A stretch of DNA of 64,000 nucleotides from Rhodamnia argentea (Eukaryota > Streptophyta > Magnoliopsida > Myrtales > Myrtaceae): the NCBI RefSeq assembly GCF_020921035.1, contig NC_063156.1:2232001-2296000 (forward strand), given 5' to 3'. Below, in pieces: positions 39,370-50,979 of this stretch (position 1 is the stretch's first letter; each line of letters starts with the position of its first letter). Made by a program: the position numbers and the translations under genes. The notes under the pieces were generated by a model. It was given only the letters and a program-made list of their open reading frames with translations, was not told where the DNA came from and made no database searches.

Positions 39370-40060
39370 GGTAGATTGAATTGGATTTTTTTTTTTTTTG
39401 GTCGGAGATTGAATTGGATTTGGATGGGTCACAAATGAGATCGATTTGGATCGAACTCATTTAACTCTTACTGGCTCATTTATTTATTAAACAATCTAGA
39501 TGGCTCATACCCAATTCAATCCAAATCTAGATCTAACCCAAATCTATCCACATAATCTTCTAAAAAAATTTCAAATAAGTTCCTAAAATGCCTTCATTTT
39601 TTTAAATAAGAGTTTGAAGTATCGTCATTGTTTTAAAGAAGGCATGACTAAAGGCATTTTCGTCACTTCCCCCTTTTTAATATTTTTTATAATTTTTTCT
39701 TTACTTTTTCCCTTTCTTTTTTTGCTTTTTTTCCTTAGCTTCTCTCCAATGGCCAGCTAAACCAGACACCGACGAGGGCTAGACAAGGGTTGCCGTCGCT
39801 CTTCGTGGCCAGATCTGGCGAGGGCCCTCGGCTTGCCCGGGCTAAGATAGCGAGGGCAGCCCTCACCGGTGGCTGGCTAAGCGGCCACCGGGGAGAATAT
39901 AGGATAATAATAAAAAAAATGAAAAATGAAAAAAGGGGAAAATTAAAATAAGAAATAACGAAAATGTCCTTAGTCAGACACTTCTTTGAAATTAGGTCCA
40001 TTTTAGATCTTTATTTAAAAAAATAAAATCACGTTATGCCCTTATTTAGGATTTTCCCTA
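39370..40060. repeat. adjacent dispersed repeats, including a relative of the 12.4-kb foldback element
   Basis: 39370-39560 has GGGTCACAAATGAGATCG/CATACCCAATTCAATCC words like those at 12160 and 22730. 39545-40060 has TTTAAATAAGAGTTTG on the left, TCTTTATTTAAAAAAATAAA and GCCCTTATTTAGG on the right, and a GGCGAGGGCCCTCG core, matching the element at 12425-12965. Confidence 0.5.
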
Positions 40061-40274
40061 ATCTACCTAAAAGCCAGAGAAAAAGGCCAATCTCCAAGGC
40101 TAATAAACAAAAAAGTAAAAGAAATCTGCAAATTATCATGACTTTCCGCACCACTCCTTGCCTATGGAAATACTCCGGGGACAAAAGACAGACATTGCTT
40201 GTCTTAATGGAGCCAACTCTCTTTATACTTGACCGAGCAAAAAGGACACTCCGTGCTGTACTTGTTATTCTATA

Positions 40275-40745
40275 AAAATTTCCTACACCAATTGTGTCAT
40301 AAAGTCCTAAACTTACTACAATAATATTAATTTAGTACTAAATCTTTTTTTATCAATTGAGTTATAAACATTTTGCGTTTGTACGATTCAATCCATCCAG
40401 CCAACTATGACCGATCAACGCTAATGTGGAGACTCGCCAGTGCTGACGCGACACATTTTTATATATTTTCCTTTTCTCTTTTCTTTCTCTTTTTTTGTTT
40501 TCTTCTCCTTCTTCCTCCAGCCTAATAAAAATAAATAAAAATTTAAAATTTACTAAATATTATTAACATATGCCCACATCGACACCAACCGGCTTTCGCG
40601 TCAATGCCCGCCGATCATGGTTGGCCAAATCGATTGAATTGGTATAAATGCAAAAGGTTTAGAATTCAATCTAAAAAAAGATTAATATCGAATTGGCACA
40701 GTTATAATAGATTTAGGGTTTTTTCTATTATAATTTTTCCTAATA
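40275..40745. repeat. foldback element, 'CAATTCAGTCCTAAAC' family, at left edge of duplication unit 1
   Basis: The left arm has TGTGTCATAAAGTCCTAAAC and ATCAATTGAGTTATAAACA. The right arm has GGTATAAATGCAAAAGGTTT and GAATTGGCACAGTTATAATA in inverted sense. A half copy sits at the equivalent place in unit 2 (52915-53185). Confidence 0.5.
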
Positions 40746-41492
40746 TAACTTAGTTATGTTCATATCCTACTGCTCTTTAGGTGGGCGAACCTTCCAACAA
40801 AGGAAACAAATATACTATCAAGACATGATCAACATAGATTTTAATGCCTAGACTCACTCTCTAATGGAAAGCAGCAATGAAATTAATGACTAAATATAAG
40901 GAGATGAGTGAAAAAAAAAAAAAAAAAGCAGCCTGTTTGAGCATTTATTTCAGGGAAAACTCGCGATTTGGAAAATATTTTTTGACAAATGATCGATTTT
41001 TGAAAAATATTTTGAGCACCCATGAAACAAACGCCACCTCAAACTCTCTCTTTGCTCCCTTCAGCAAAGTCTCCATTGGCACAGGAGAGATCGTCCCTGG
41101 ATCGCCTTTTACTAAGTTCATGTATGATCCGATGATTTATCGGACATACTTTTCATCTTCTTACACCTTGAAGTCCACGGAAGAAGTGAACTCTACATTT
41201 GCAAATATGCCTCTCTTACATGTATCCACTCAAATCTTTCCATTCTCAAAATCTTGAAAGACCCTTGAGGCTTTGAATGCTCCATGATCCGTAACTCACC
41301 CCTTGTCTCCATGCCCCTTTCCGATAGAATGGCCAGCTAAAGACTCGAAGACGGCGCTGCATCTTAATTCTCCTTCCTGCTTTCGGATTTCACCTTGCCG
41401 GACAGCTCGTACTTGGCAGATACTAAGAGGCATCATCTAGTTCTATATGACATTGATCCGACCGCCATCTACGCCTTCATGATGGAACAGAG
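40746..41492. other. left flank of CBL copy 1, part of the duplicated block
   Basis: GAACCTTCCAACAAAGGAAA (about 40789-40808) is matched at about 53217-53236 in unit 2, and the following ATCAAGACATG words also match. It is the 3' flank of CBL copy 1, with no separate gene seen. Confidence 0.6.
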
Positions 41493-43400
41493 TCATAGTT
41501 CTGAATCTTCACACTCAGAACTCCCCAAGAAACTGGGAAATGCCACAGTTATATCCCTGCAAAAGGCGCAAAAAGAAAAGAAGAATTATGGTGTATAAGT
41601 TGCGCAGGGTAATCCCGTTCCCATTGTGCGGCCGGATACAAAATTGACGAACCGACATGACCAGATACCGATGTATGCTGGACAGTTTTTGGGTCATCTT
41701 TTTCTTGACAGGGGTTTTAAAGTTTGATGTAGAGAGGCAGTTCGTCGCATTGATGTGCCCCATAAGTTCATTCGGGTTTACTTACTTCAGATATGGAAGA
41801 GTCATGTTTCTTATCAGAGAAGGATTCTTCAACACCAAGTCCTTCCACTCCTCCGGATCAATCCGTCCGTCATCTTTTGTATCGGCCTCCCTAAATGCCT
41901 GTCGATCCAACAAAAGGTTTCAGAATCCTTGAAGTACCGAAACAAGGATAGTTTGCACGTGAAAGTTGAGTACCGCACCTTGTCCACGATCGTCTCCACG
42001 ACGTCCTCCGAGAGTACCAAATCCGATTCGTGAAGAAGGGCCAATACCATTTCCTTCAACTGTAAATTGAAACAAAAATTTGTTATGCCACTCCATAAGA
42101 AGTTAGGAACAATTTGAGCAATTATCCAGACGCCCATGCAACAGCAGAAAAGAGGAGATACCGTCCTCACCTCCTCTCGCTCGATATATCCGGTGTGCCT
42201 CAAGTCGTACAACCTGAAAGCAACTGCGGAAAACTCGTCACGGTTCAGCAGCTATCGTTTAGCTAGTCATGTTAGCATTGGAAATTAAAAGAGTAAAAGC
42301 TGCATAATAGGAACAAAAGACAAAAGAAATGGAGAATGTTTGAAGTTTTCTTACATGCAATCTTGTCTTCTGTTGGTGCATTCGGGTGAAAGACGCCGAG
42401 CGATCTTACGAATTCCCCAAACTCGATGACCCCATTTCTTTTCATGTCGAACAAATCAAATATCTGCAGTATGTGATACCAAGGGTTCACGTATCAGCAG
42501 GAAAGCATCAGTCAGCCTAGTGAATGAGCAAAATCACAAAAAAGTTGTGAATGGCACTTCGTTAGATCAGTGTCATTTGAAACTTCCATTTCTTTTTCAA
42601 GTGGGACGATTAATTAAATGTATCAGACTACGGGACATAAACGAAGTAAAAAGATCTCCGTCGAGTCGAAGTGAGTCTATATTCCATACCCTGTCGGCAA
42701 AAAGATTTCTCCGATTTCTGTTCCGGAAAAGAGCTAGCTGAAACTCTTCCTGCTCAATGTACAACATGAACAGCAATAATTTTCAGTTTAAGTAGCAGAG
42801 ACAAGTGCATAATTAGTCTTTTCAGTGTCTACCGATCACGTAAGACTAGACTAGAAGAAGATGACCAGGCAAGCGACAACCGATAGCCAAAGGTAAAGAG
42901 ATTCCACTCAGGTATCGAATGCAGATTCGAAGCACACCTTGTGAATAAGCCCGTCGGCAATAATTGAACTGCTTAGTTTCTTGAAGAGCACGTATAAGGC
43001 CTCGACTTCGCTTGCAGTAACTGCACTTCAGAAACTTGAATGGTTCAAAGTGATGAAGGCGGGTAGCATCCCAGTTTATTGACCATATGACTTCACTGAA
43101 GAGCTTATAAATAATACCATCTCAGTCCGTCCCTGATGAAGTTATATTCTCGCAAAAGGAGCATGCGACAATGCTCTATTGGACGAATGAGCGAGCGCCA
43201 GAGGATAGACGGACTCAAAATGAATCGGGGAAAAGAGTCCGGGTTTCACTAAAGCTTCATGAGAACAATCTAAGGGGAAGTAAACTGCGGAAAACTCAAC
43301 AACTAAAGGATTGACGCTTACAAGGTGTTGCAGCAGCAAGAACGTTAGGATCTTCATATCCGGGTGTTCGCTCAGACCTCTTCGAAACAGCACAACCCAT
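41493..43400 (-). CDS. calcineurin B-like calcium sensor, CBL4/SOS3 type, copy 1
   Basis: Eight exons (43400-43322, 43020-42938, 42749-42690, 42463-42355, 42223-42171, 42059-41979, 41898-41786, 41556-41493) join without a break to 213 residues. The N-terminus MGCAVSK has Gly2 for myristoylation and Cys3 for palmitoylation, so membrane association is expected. Four EF-hands follow: the long first loop in [18 protein letters not shown], then [25 protein letters not shown] and [23 protein letters not shown] leads to the FPSF motif near the C-terminus, the site phosphorylated by CIPK partners in known CBLs. CBL proteins bind calcium and recruit CIPK kinases; the CBL4/SOS3 subgroup activates SOS2 and the SOS1 Na+/H+ exchanger under salt stress. 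The wording of [28 protein letters not shown] and [12 protein letters not shown] is closest to that subgroup. A near-identical gene lies at 53847-55748. Confidence 0.92.
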
Positions 43401-45650
43401 GACGACTACTTACCTTGTTCTACTCCCGTATCGTCTGTGAGCTCAAAACAGTGAAACTGTCCAGCAGCACCTGCTAATGCCAGTTCACAGTAGAATGAGG
43501 TGATGTAAAATACTGATTCTGCTCAGCTTGTAAAATCGAAAGACATTCTTTTAAGGATTTTGTTTTACTGCTGAGTCATCTATGTTTTGAGATAAATTGT
43601 CTTCCCCGATCTCTGCTGGTGTGTAATACCAGTCAAGGTATAGAACGATCTATCGAGATGGCGTGTCATAATCATTCAGTAGTGGACTAGTGGCGAAAGC
43701 AGTTCAGCCGGAACTGCTCTAGGCGGCAGAATAATCTTTCCACACAATGGGATTGGTCTCCCCCCTTATTCACCTCTCTCTAGAAATCCTATTAGTCAAG
43801 CATGGAAGCAAGCTGCTAGAAGTAGCGCGCTATTTACTAATAGAATCTCAAGTCAAGACTCTTCTCATCGAGAGACACGTGGACTCCGTATACGAGCGTG
43901 CAACATGAGTCCTAATACTTAGTTATAGGAAAACATAGATTCAATATGCAGTTTTGCTCTTGGTAAGCACAATGTAAGCAAAGGGTACAAAATGTTGCAG
44001 GACATTGAACCTAGGGGTGAGCGGTAATATAGGTCCAGTTTCCACCTGGTATGTGGAGATTGAAACTTACCTTGTCAGAATTGGTTCCTATTTTTTGGAT
44101 CTTGAAACCTATCTTATCAGTCATAGAAATGACCATGGAACCGCGAACTCCAGGATCTACTTGAGAATCGGCGAATTCCACTTTTGTTTCAATTTTTTTT
44201 TGCTTCATTTTTAGTGAGGCAAAGTAAAAATTAAAGCGACAACAAAAAAAACCTTTCTAATATATAGAGTTTCATCAACAATACAACCTATCTCAAACAA
44301 AATCATTTATGAGTGAGGTAATCTATCAAACCTAATAAGAGAAGTCGTATTATGTTGTCATGTAGAGTAAATGAAAAGGGTTGATTCAAGAGTAAACTAG
44401 AAACACGTGTAAAAGAATAGCGATTAGTTAATTTGATGTTTTCAAAGTGCATGGTGTACTGAATTTCTCCTGCAATGAATAGACAAATGTGTAACAGGTG
44501 GATTTCAATGGGTACATATCTTCCACCTGCACCAGACCAAGTTTAACACTAATCATAGTAATGGAAGAACATGTTGAGTATCATTAGACCTTCGGATTAC
44601 AAAAGTCCGATGCTACCAGTATGCAGATTGGTTAAAAGATCCATAGATACTGCTAATTTTAGGGTTACTTGGTTCGCTCCCGGTTCCCAGTTCGGTTCTT
44701 CTGTTCTAGAATTTCTGATCCGGTTCGATTCGGTTCCTACATGGGAACTAGACAGCACAGTATCGGTTCCAAAAAAAAAATGGGACCGATAACCGAACCG
44801 AGGAGTTCAGCAAATCACCAAATTAAAGGTCAAGAGCACCTGTCTGTCTAAAAAGCAAGAAACTGACGTAATAACAACAACGAATCTCCCATTCTAGGGT
44901 CTTTGATACGATCATCTCTTCAGGGAAAACTGAGTCTGAATCATAGGTATCTCCAACATGACCCCAGGAACTGTGGAAGCTGGCAGAACAACCTGTTTTT
45001 TTACCCAAAGCACAATGACCAAACAGACTTAACCAGAAACAGAGAAACTCTAATCTCAAAAAACGATATATCCTTTGATGAAGACAGTTTTGGGCAACTT
45101 ACTTCAGAAATGAGCAGAAACTTACCATGCAAGTGACTCAAGAAGTTTTTTTACAAAACATGAGAAATCAAGATGGAACTGATCAACTTCAGAGATGAAG
45201 ATACTGCCATTGCCATACCTCCAGGAAAGACAACTATTTATGCCCCAAAGTTGAGGGAAGGAGCTGTGCACGAATTGACAATTGTATACTACACGACAAA
45301 AAGAAAAAACTTCAAAAAAAGAATCATTTCAGGAATCAATCTGAACCGTAAACCCAGAAAACAGGGTCAAGAGGAAGAGATCATACAAAGGGAACCCAAT
45401 ATTTTAATTTAGCAGATTTTGTTTTTTATTTCTCAAATGACAATGTTCATGTTAGAATAATAAGATGAACCTTTCACTCCAGTTATCTTCTCTTTGTTTA
45501 ACATTTAGTAGACTCCAGCCACGTACAGAAGGATACGACTTTTACCGTTTGGAGGCGTCCTACGTAACAATGAGACAGACTGCTCCGTAGAATCGAATTT
45601 CCCATAAGAAGAATAAACTCTTATAAAGCCTTTCCTTAATCATCCATTTT
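43401..45650. other. upstream flank of CBL copy 1, duplicated in unit 2
   Basis: Blocks at about 43920 (GGAAAACATAGATTCAATAT), 44810 (AAATCACCAAATTAAAGGTC), 44957 (CATGACCCCAGGAACTGTGG) and 45515 have counterparts at about 56185, 56560, 56670 and 57045. The segment at 44014-44800 has no counterpart in unit 2. Confidence 0.6.
44014..44800. mobile_element. candidate truncated hAT-like insertion in unit 1
   Basis: It begins TAGGGGTGAGCGGTAATATA, the same start as other hAT-like ends in this window. It ends in GGTTCC/CCGAACCG-rich sequence (CGATAACCGAACCGAGG), but no matching GCTCACCCCTA end was found. The equivalent place in unit 2 (about 56230-56560) lacks these words, which supports an insertion. 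Confidence 0.35.
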
Positions 45651-45654
45651 TCCA

Positions 45655-46222
45655 TTAGTCGACAAAAAATATATTCGTCATCAGCAACAATTCATACCTA
45701 ACTATTTTCGTGGGTGATGAATTTCCTTTCATCCATTTATTTTTAAGGTTAATACCACGAAAAACCCCAAGCCGATACACCCGTGATAGATTTATCATGA
45801 ACAGATATTTTAACCATGAAAAAACTCAAATCGGAGCACATGTGATAAATTTACCCTCCGTTAGTTTCCGTTAAATTGAGTTATTAGCACGAAAAACTTC
45901 AAACTGGTACACATATGAGAAACGAAGGGTAAAAACCCCAAATTAGTCACTCGCTAACTGTCGCGTATCATCTAACTCAGTAATTTGATGGCAAAATTTA
46001 ATAAAAATTAATATATGGTTAATTAGTCACAGCTGTACCAGTTTAGGTTTTTTCGTGATTACAAAATCGATTTAGGATAAATTTATCACATGTGTACTAG
46101 TTTAGAGTTCTTCGTAGTATTAACTCTAAAACTAAATGGATGAAAAGAAATTCATCGCCCATGAAAATAATTAGGTATGAATTGTTGTCGATGATGAAAA
46201 TATTTTTCGTTGACTAATTTTT
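45655..46222. repeat. foldback element with about 105-bp terminal inverted repeats
   Basis: The left arm (about 45655-45765) reads, in reverse complement, AAATGGATGAAAGGAAATTC, ATCACCCACGAAAATAGTTA, GGTATGAATTGTTGCTGATG. The right arm (about 46114-46222) reads AAATGGATGAAAAGAAATTC, ATCGCCCATGAAAATAATTA, GGTATGAATTGTTGTCGATG. Inside lies a second family with CACGAAAAACCCC/GGGTTTTTCGTG-type words and ATAAATTTATCA. It has no coding capacity. Confidence 0.7.
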
Positions 46223-47562
46223 CTAAGTGATGTAACAAATCATTTTTCAAAAAATATTTTCTGAACCTAAAAGTTTCCCGTGAAACAAACATGCCTTAAT
46301 AAAAGTCAAGCAATTTTCTTTCCTTGTTTTTTTCTTAAGATAAATCCACGTTGAAAGTGCAAATTTTTAACCCTAATAACTCTCTAGTAGCATTTTATAT
46401 TGGAATGGCTGGACGGCCTCCTCCATAACTGGTATGGGTACTGCTATCTATGCTGCTAATACTAAGCTAAAATCAGTTATCGAGTTTTTCTTTCTTCTTT
46501 ATTAGCATGTAGTTGCATAAGGATCGTGTTAATAACTATCTTGGGTCACTATCTAAGGATACCTTACAGTAAAAGGTTCATTTTCAAAATCATGGATCAC
46601 ACATATATATCCACAAAAGCCATTAAATTCAAAATTAGAGTTTTATGCATATAATTACTTGAGGGTTGTCTCCAGGACAATCTCTATCGAAACTCTTTTA
46701 GAAAAATCTTCATTTTCTGCATAATGCCGTTCGTCAGTGGACACTGGTTGATCTGATGAGAAATTATTTAATTCAACTCCCGTACTATCCATTTGATACG
46801 AAATTTCAGAGTAGAAAATAAAGAGTTGTATATATATATATAATTAGAAAGGAATAATGACACATACGGTATCAATGTGATTCCTGAACTTTTAATATGT
46901 TCAGTATGATCCTTAAATTTTGGTCCAATATGTAATGTCGTTCATGAAATTTTAATTTAATTAATATGGTTCTTGACTTTTAGGTACATGTTCAATTAGG
47001 TCCTGGTATTGAATTAAAATGTTTAATATTGTCATCCATTAATTCAAGTTCTCAAGTTCATGAATAATATTGAATATTTTCGTACAGTTCAAGGACAAAA
47101 TTAAATATGTATTAAAAGTTTAAAGAGTAAAAGTTCATGGATAACATTGTACGCCAAGCCAAAACTCAAGGATTACATTAAATAAATTTAAATTTCAAAG
47201 ATCGCGCTACATATTAGGTCGAAGTTCATAAATTATGCCTATCATTTGCTCAATGAGAAATCAACCATGACGGCACCAACAATTCTGTAGATTGCATGGA
47301 GCATTATTCACGTGTTGTGAGTTGTGACCATACAACTATTAATCTCTGCCACGTTCGTTCCTGCTTTTTTTTCAACACTTTTCATTGGACTTTCCTTTTT
47401 ATTTTTTTGGCCAGGATTGGACTATCTTTCACATCACTTCACTGTTTTTCCTTTTCTTCTCTTTTTTCTTCGATGGTTAGTTTTTCCCCACTTTTTCCAA
47501 AGATGTTTTATGCTACATTGTGAATGGAATCTTCAATGTATAAAAAATTGTGGGTCGTGGAG
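46223..47562. repeat. repeat-derived intergenic DNA, with a foldback-like stretch at about 46850-47250
   Basis: 46850-47250 has CCTGAACTTTTAATATGTTC and GGTCCAATATGTAATGTCG on the left, and AAAAGTTCATGGATAACATT and GCTACATATTAGGTCGAAG on the right in inverted sense. At 47296-47400 a unit related to the 59392-59790 tandem repeats occurs (TGTGACCATACAACTATTAA). No gene was seen. Confidence 0.45.
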
Positions 47563-47570
47563 TCCACACG

Positions 47571-50393
47571 TAGACGTGGCCAAATAGAACCGTAGGTCCA
47601 TTGACTGGCCCGTTGATCGGGGCCACAGTTCCAACCTAAAATCGCCGGTTCCCCACCGGGCCCCCCAACCCCCTCCCCCCCAATGCAACGGCCCAAAGAG
47701 CCATTGCTTCAAAAAAAAAAAAAAATTGATTTTTTTTTAAGTTAAATAACCCTCCCTTTCTTTATAAATACCTATCATCCCCCTTTCATTTTTCTCACAA
47801 ATCCTCTCAACAATTCTCTCAATTCTTTCAAATTCTCTTAATCCGCTCAATTCTCTCAATCCCGCCTCAATTCTCTCAATCGAATTTCCGATCAATTCTC
47901 TCGTAAATGGCAAGTGGAAGCAAAAATATTGGAAAAGTCAAGATGGTGATGGGAGATTCCAAGTATCCTATTCATGGATATAATCCTCGTGATTATACAT
48001 ATTGGGAAGACGATGACGATAATATCAACGTTGTTCCCATTCCGAACGTCGAGCATATCTCAATACAAGAAAGTCTTCATCCTTCTATTAGTGTCGAAGA
48101 AACGTCAACGGCAAATGAGCCGGAACGAAAGGGTCGAGAGAGTACATCCAACTTGTGATTGCACTTTGACAAGGTATATGATGAAAGCGAAAGTAAGTAT
48201 AATATAAATTGTAAATATTGTTCGCAAATATATAAATTTACCAAAGGAGACGGTTACGGAACATTCTGTCGGCATCCGACGAAAAAACATCCAACACAAG
48301 CGGGGATCAACACTACGCAACAATAAATTTTCGATTATGCCAATCCTAATACTCATTCTTTATTCCGTTATACTGATATACTTTATAAACAAACATTAGT
48401 TAAATATGTTGCCATTGATCATGCTCCGTTTACTATTGGTGAAAATTTTAATTTGAAATATTTGATAAATACTGCGTTGGTTCCGCAAGCACCAACTATT
48501 CCGAAAACTACTCTTAAACGCGAACTTTTGCATCTTTATAAATAAAAAAAAAAATCTTTGACAAATTTTTTTGTGGAATTCAATGGACGTGTGCATTTAG
48601 ATAGCGATATTTGTAGTGATCATTGGCAAATTCATTCTTATATGAGTGTTACGTGTTATTGGATAGGTGACGATCGAACCATTAAAAAAAGACTTATTGC
48701 ATTTCAAGTTTTTGATGAAAAGCATTCGGCTCATAATATTTATAGAATAATTAAGCAAGTTTTAGAAAAATATAATTTGATAAATAAAGTATTTTTAATT
48801 GATTTTGATAATGCCGCCGCAAATATCGTTTCCATTCCCGAATTAGAAAATATTTATAAACCCTCTTTTGACGGACAATTTTTTTACATTAGATATGCTT
48901 GCCATGTTTTAAATTTATGTGTACAATATGGTTTACAAACTCTTGAGACTTCTCTCGCCCAACAAATCGTGCAATTAAATTTTTATAGAGTCGTGCCCAT
49001 TTTATGAAAGCATGGGAAAAATTTTGTAAACAACATGTGAGAAGGGCAAAAATGTTTTCAAAAGATATTTCGACTCGTTGGAATTCTACCTACGAGTTGT
49101 TTCGTCAAACTTTTGATTATAAAAATTTATTATGTATGTTTATTTCGCAAAATATTCCTGAAATTACTCTACTTCTGCAACATTGGGACGTTTGCAAAAA
49201 AAATTTAGAATTTTTGAAAATTTTTAATGATGCTGTTAATACTTTATCTGGTATTTATTATCCTACTACGCATTTATTTTTAATAGAGTGTGTTAATATT
49301 AGTGGTGTTTTTAGTAAATATGAAAAAGATACTGAATTAGCTCGGACTATTTTAGTAATGCAAGAAAAATTGTTGCATTAGTATTTCAAAATTCCTCTTG
49401 TCTATTTAGTTAGTATTGTTTTTTATCCACGTATTAAATTGGATGGTTTACTAGATTATTTGAATGTGTATTATTATGATTGTTTACATTTGGAAGATAC
49501 AATAGATATTTCAAATATACAATGAGAGGTTAAAGAATCTATAGTAGTATTATATGAAGAATTTTGTAGTACATATGGTTTAATTGATTGTGGATCTTTA
49601 CAATCTGCTGCCTCACGAAGCAAAGCTAGCGGTTCACTTAGTAGATGGTACAATATGCTCAAGAGTAGACCAAAATAAAAATAAAAATGGGCAACATATA
49701 GTATTTCTGAATTAGAAAAATATTTAACCACTCAATTTGAGTTTCGTGATGCCGAACACAGTATAGATTTTCAAATCCTGGAGTGGTGGAAGAGTCACTT
49801 AATCGATTACCCAGTTCTCGTCCTCATCGCTTGCTAGATATTAGCAATTCCTTCTTCAACAATTGCAGTTGAACAAACATTTAGCGTTGGAAGATTAGTT
49901 TTAGATTCTTGCCGTTTAAGATTAAGTCCGGAGTCCGTGAAAGCTCAAGTTTGTGTAGACAATTGGACTAAAGCTAGATTTCGATACCAAGAGCTGGATT
50001 GAGAACACGAATTCTTTAGTGAGGATTGTGGAGATACCACCGCCACGGATACCACAACGGGTAGCGACGATTGACGATGAGGTAAGTTTGGGTTATCAAA
50101 GGTAAAAGAACTACATGGGTTTTGATTCTTCTATCCCCAAGAAGATATGTAGGTGCTTAATGATAATTCATTAAGTTCAAGCCTGTTCCTCCTCTCTCTC
50201 TCTTTTTGTTTTTTCAAATTTTATTATAATGTACAATTTGATTATAATTTATAATTTATTATGTTTATTTCATTATTTATTATTTTAAAAATTAAATTTA
50301 AAAAGCAGAATCGGAACCGGCTTGAGAACCGATCCGGAATAATCGGTTCCACTTTTATAGGAACCGGAACCGGAACCGAACCGGCCACGTCTA
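47571..50393 (+). mobile_element. hAT-superfamily DNA transposon, 2.8 kb, with intact ends and dead transposase
   Basis: The terminal inverted repeats TAGACGTGGCC (47571-47581) and GGCCACGTCTA (50383-50393) are flanked by 8-bp direct repeats TCCACACG (47563-47570) and TCCACACC (50394-50401), which is the hAT target-site size. The interior encodes a decayed transposase of the zinc-finger BED/RICESLEEPER type. The next GGTTCC-rich DNA beside the right end is probably subterminal repeat. Confidence 0.88.
47907..50001 (+). pseudogene. decayed hAT transposase (BED finger, RICESLEEPER-like)
   Basis: Starting at the ATG at 47907, the frame stops after TSNL (48158). Shifting frame gives a BED-type finger (CKYCSQIYKFTKGDGYGTF, then CRHPTKKH), and a stop follows. 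The catalytic region continues at 48558-49007 (DICSDHWQIHSYMSVTCYW, VFLIDFDNAAANI, YACHVLNLCV). The motif STRWNSTYELF occurs at 49004-49381. The C-terminal hAT dimerisation segment (EQTFSVGRLVLDSCRLRLSP, then ESVKAQVCVDNW) lies at about 49865-50001. At least four stops or frame changes separate these blocks, so no functional transposase is made. Domain order is normal, which shows the element was once complete. Confidence 0.85.
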
Positions 50394-50401
50394 TCCACAC
50401 C

Positions 50402-50979
50402 ATTAATTCAAACCCTCCCCTTTTTTTTTTGGGTCAAAGTCTCCCCTTTGGCTTGTCCATTATCCTGGCCTAAAATTCCAAGAAGAAAAGAAGAGCTAGC
50501 ACTTTTGATCTTCCTTAATTTTGACAAGGATAAATAACATTGTAAATCTCATAAATAATATATGTAAATCTCATAAAAAAGAAGAAGCACTTTTTGATCG
50601 CCCACACCACTGGCAGTAATTTCAAATGTTATTTACTTTATTATAATTTTTTTCTGAATGGCTCAACATTATTTTAAAAAAAAATTGAAAACTCAATGTT
50701 AATATAAAAGCAAAAAAGAAAAGAAAAGAAAAGTAAGAGTTGCGCCAATTAAACAATTATTCTCGAGGGCCCTGTGAGGAGCGGACAAGGGATGAAATCT
50801 CCCTACTGATTATGATACATTAATGAGAGAAAAAAAAAATCCCTTGAAAATCTCTCAATTGGGATTTATGTAACCCACACACACATCTGTAGGTACATTT
50901 GCATGCAGCTCCCAATTATGTCAAATCAAACAAGCATATTCTCTTACATATCGTATATTGATTTGTATATACATTGTTG
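50402..50979. other. spacer between two hAT insertions, related to about 60120-60200 of unit 2
   Basis: TTATCCTGGCCTAAAATTCC here resembles TTTACCCTGGCTTAAAATCC at about 60160-60180. No gene was seen. Confidence 0.4.

Noticed and set aside
45173-45412. 79-codon plus-strand frame beginning MELINFRDEDTAIAIPPGK
   Set aside because: It looked protein-like at first, but it lies in the duplicated CBL upstream flank, has no family resemblance, and I found no matching intact frame in unit 2.
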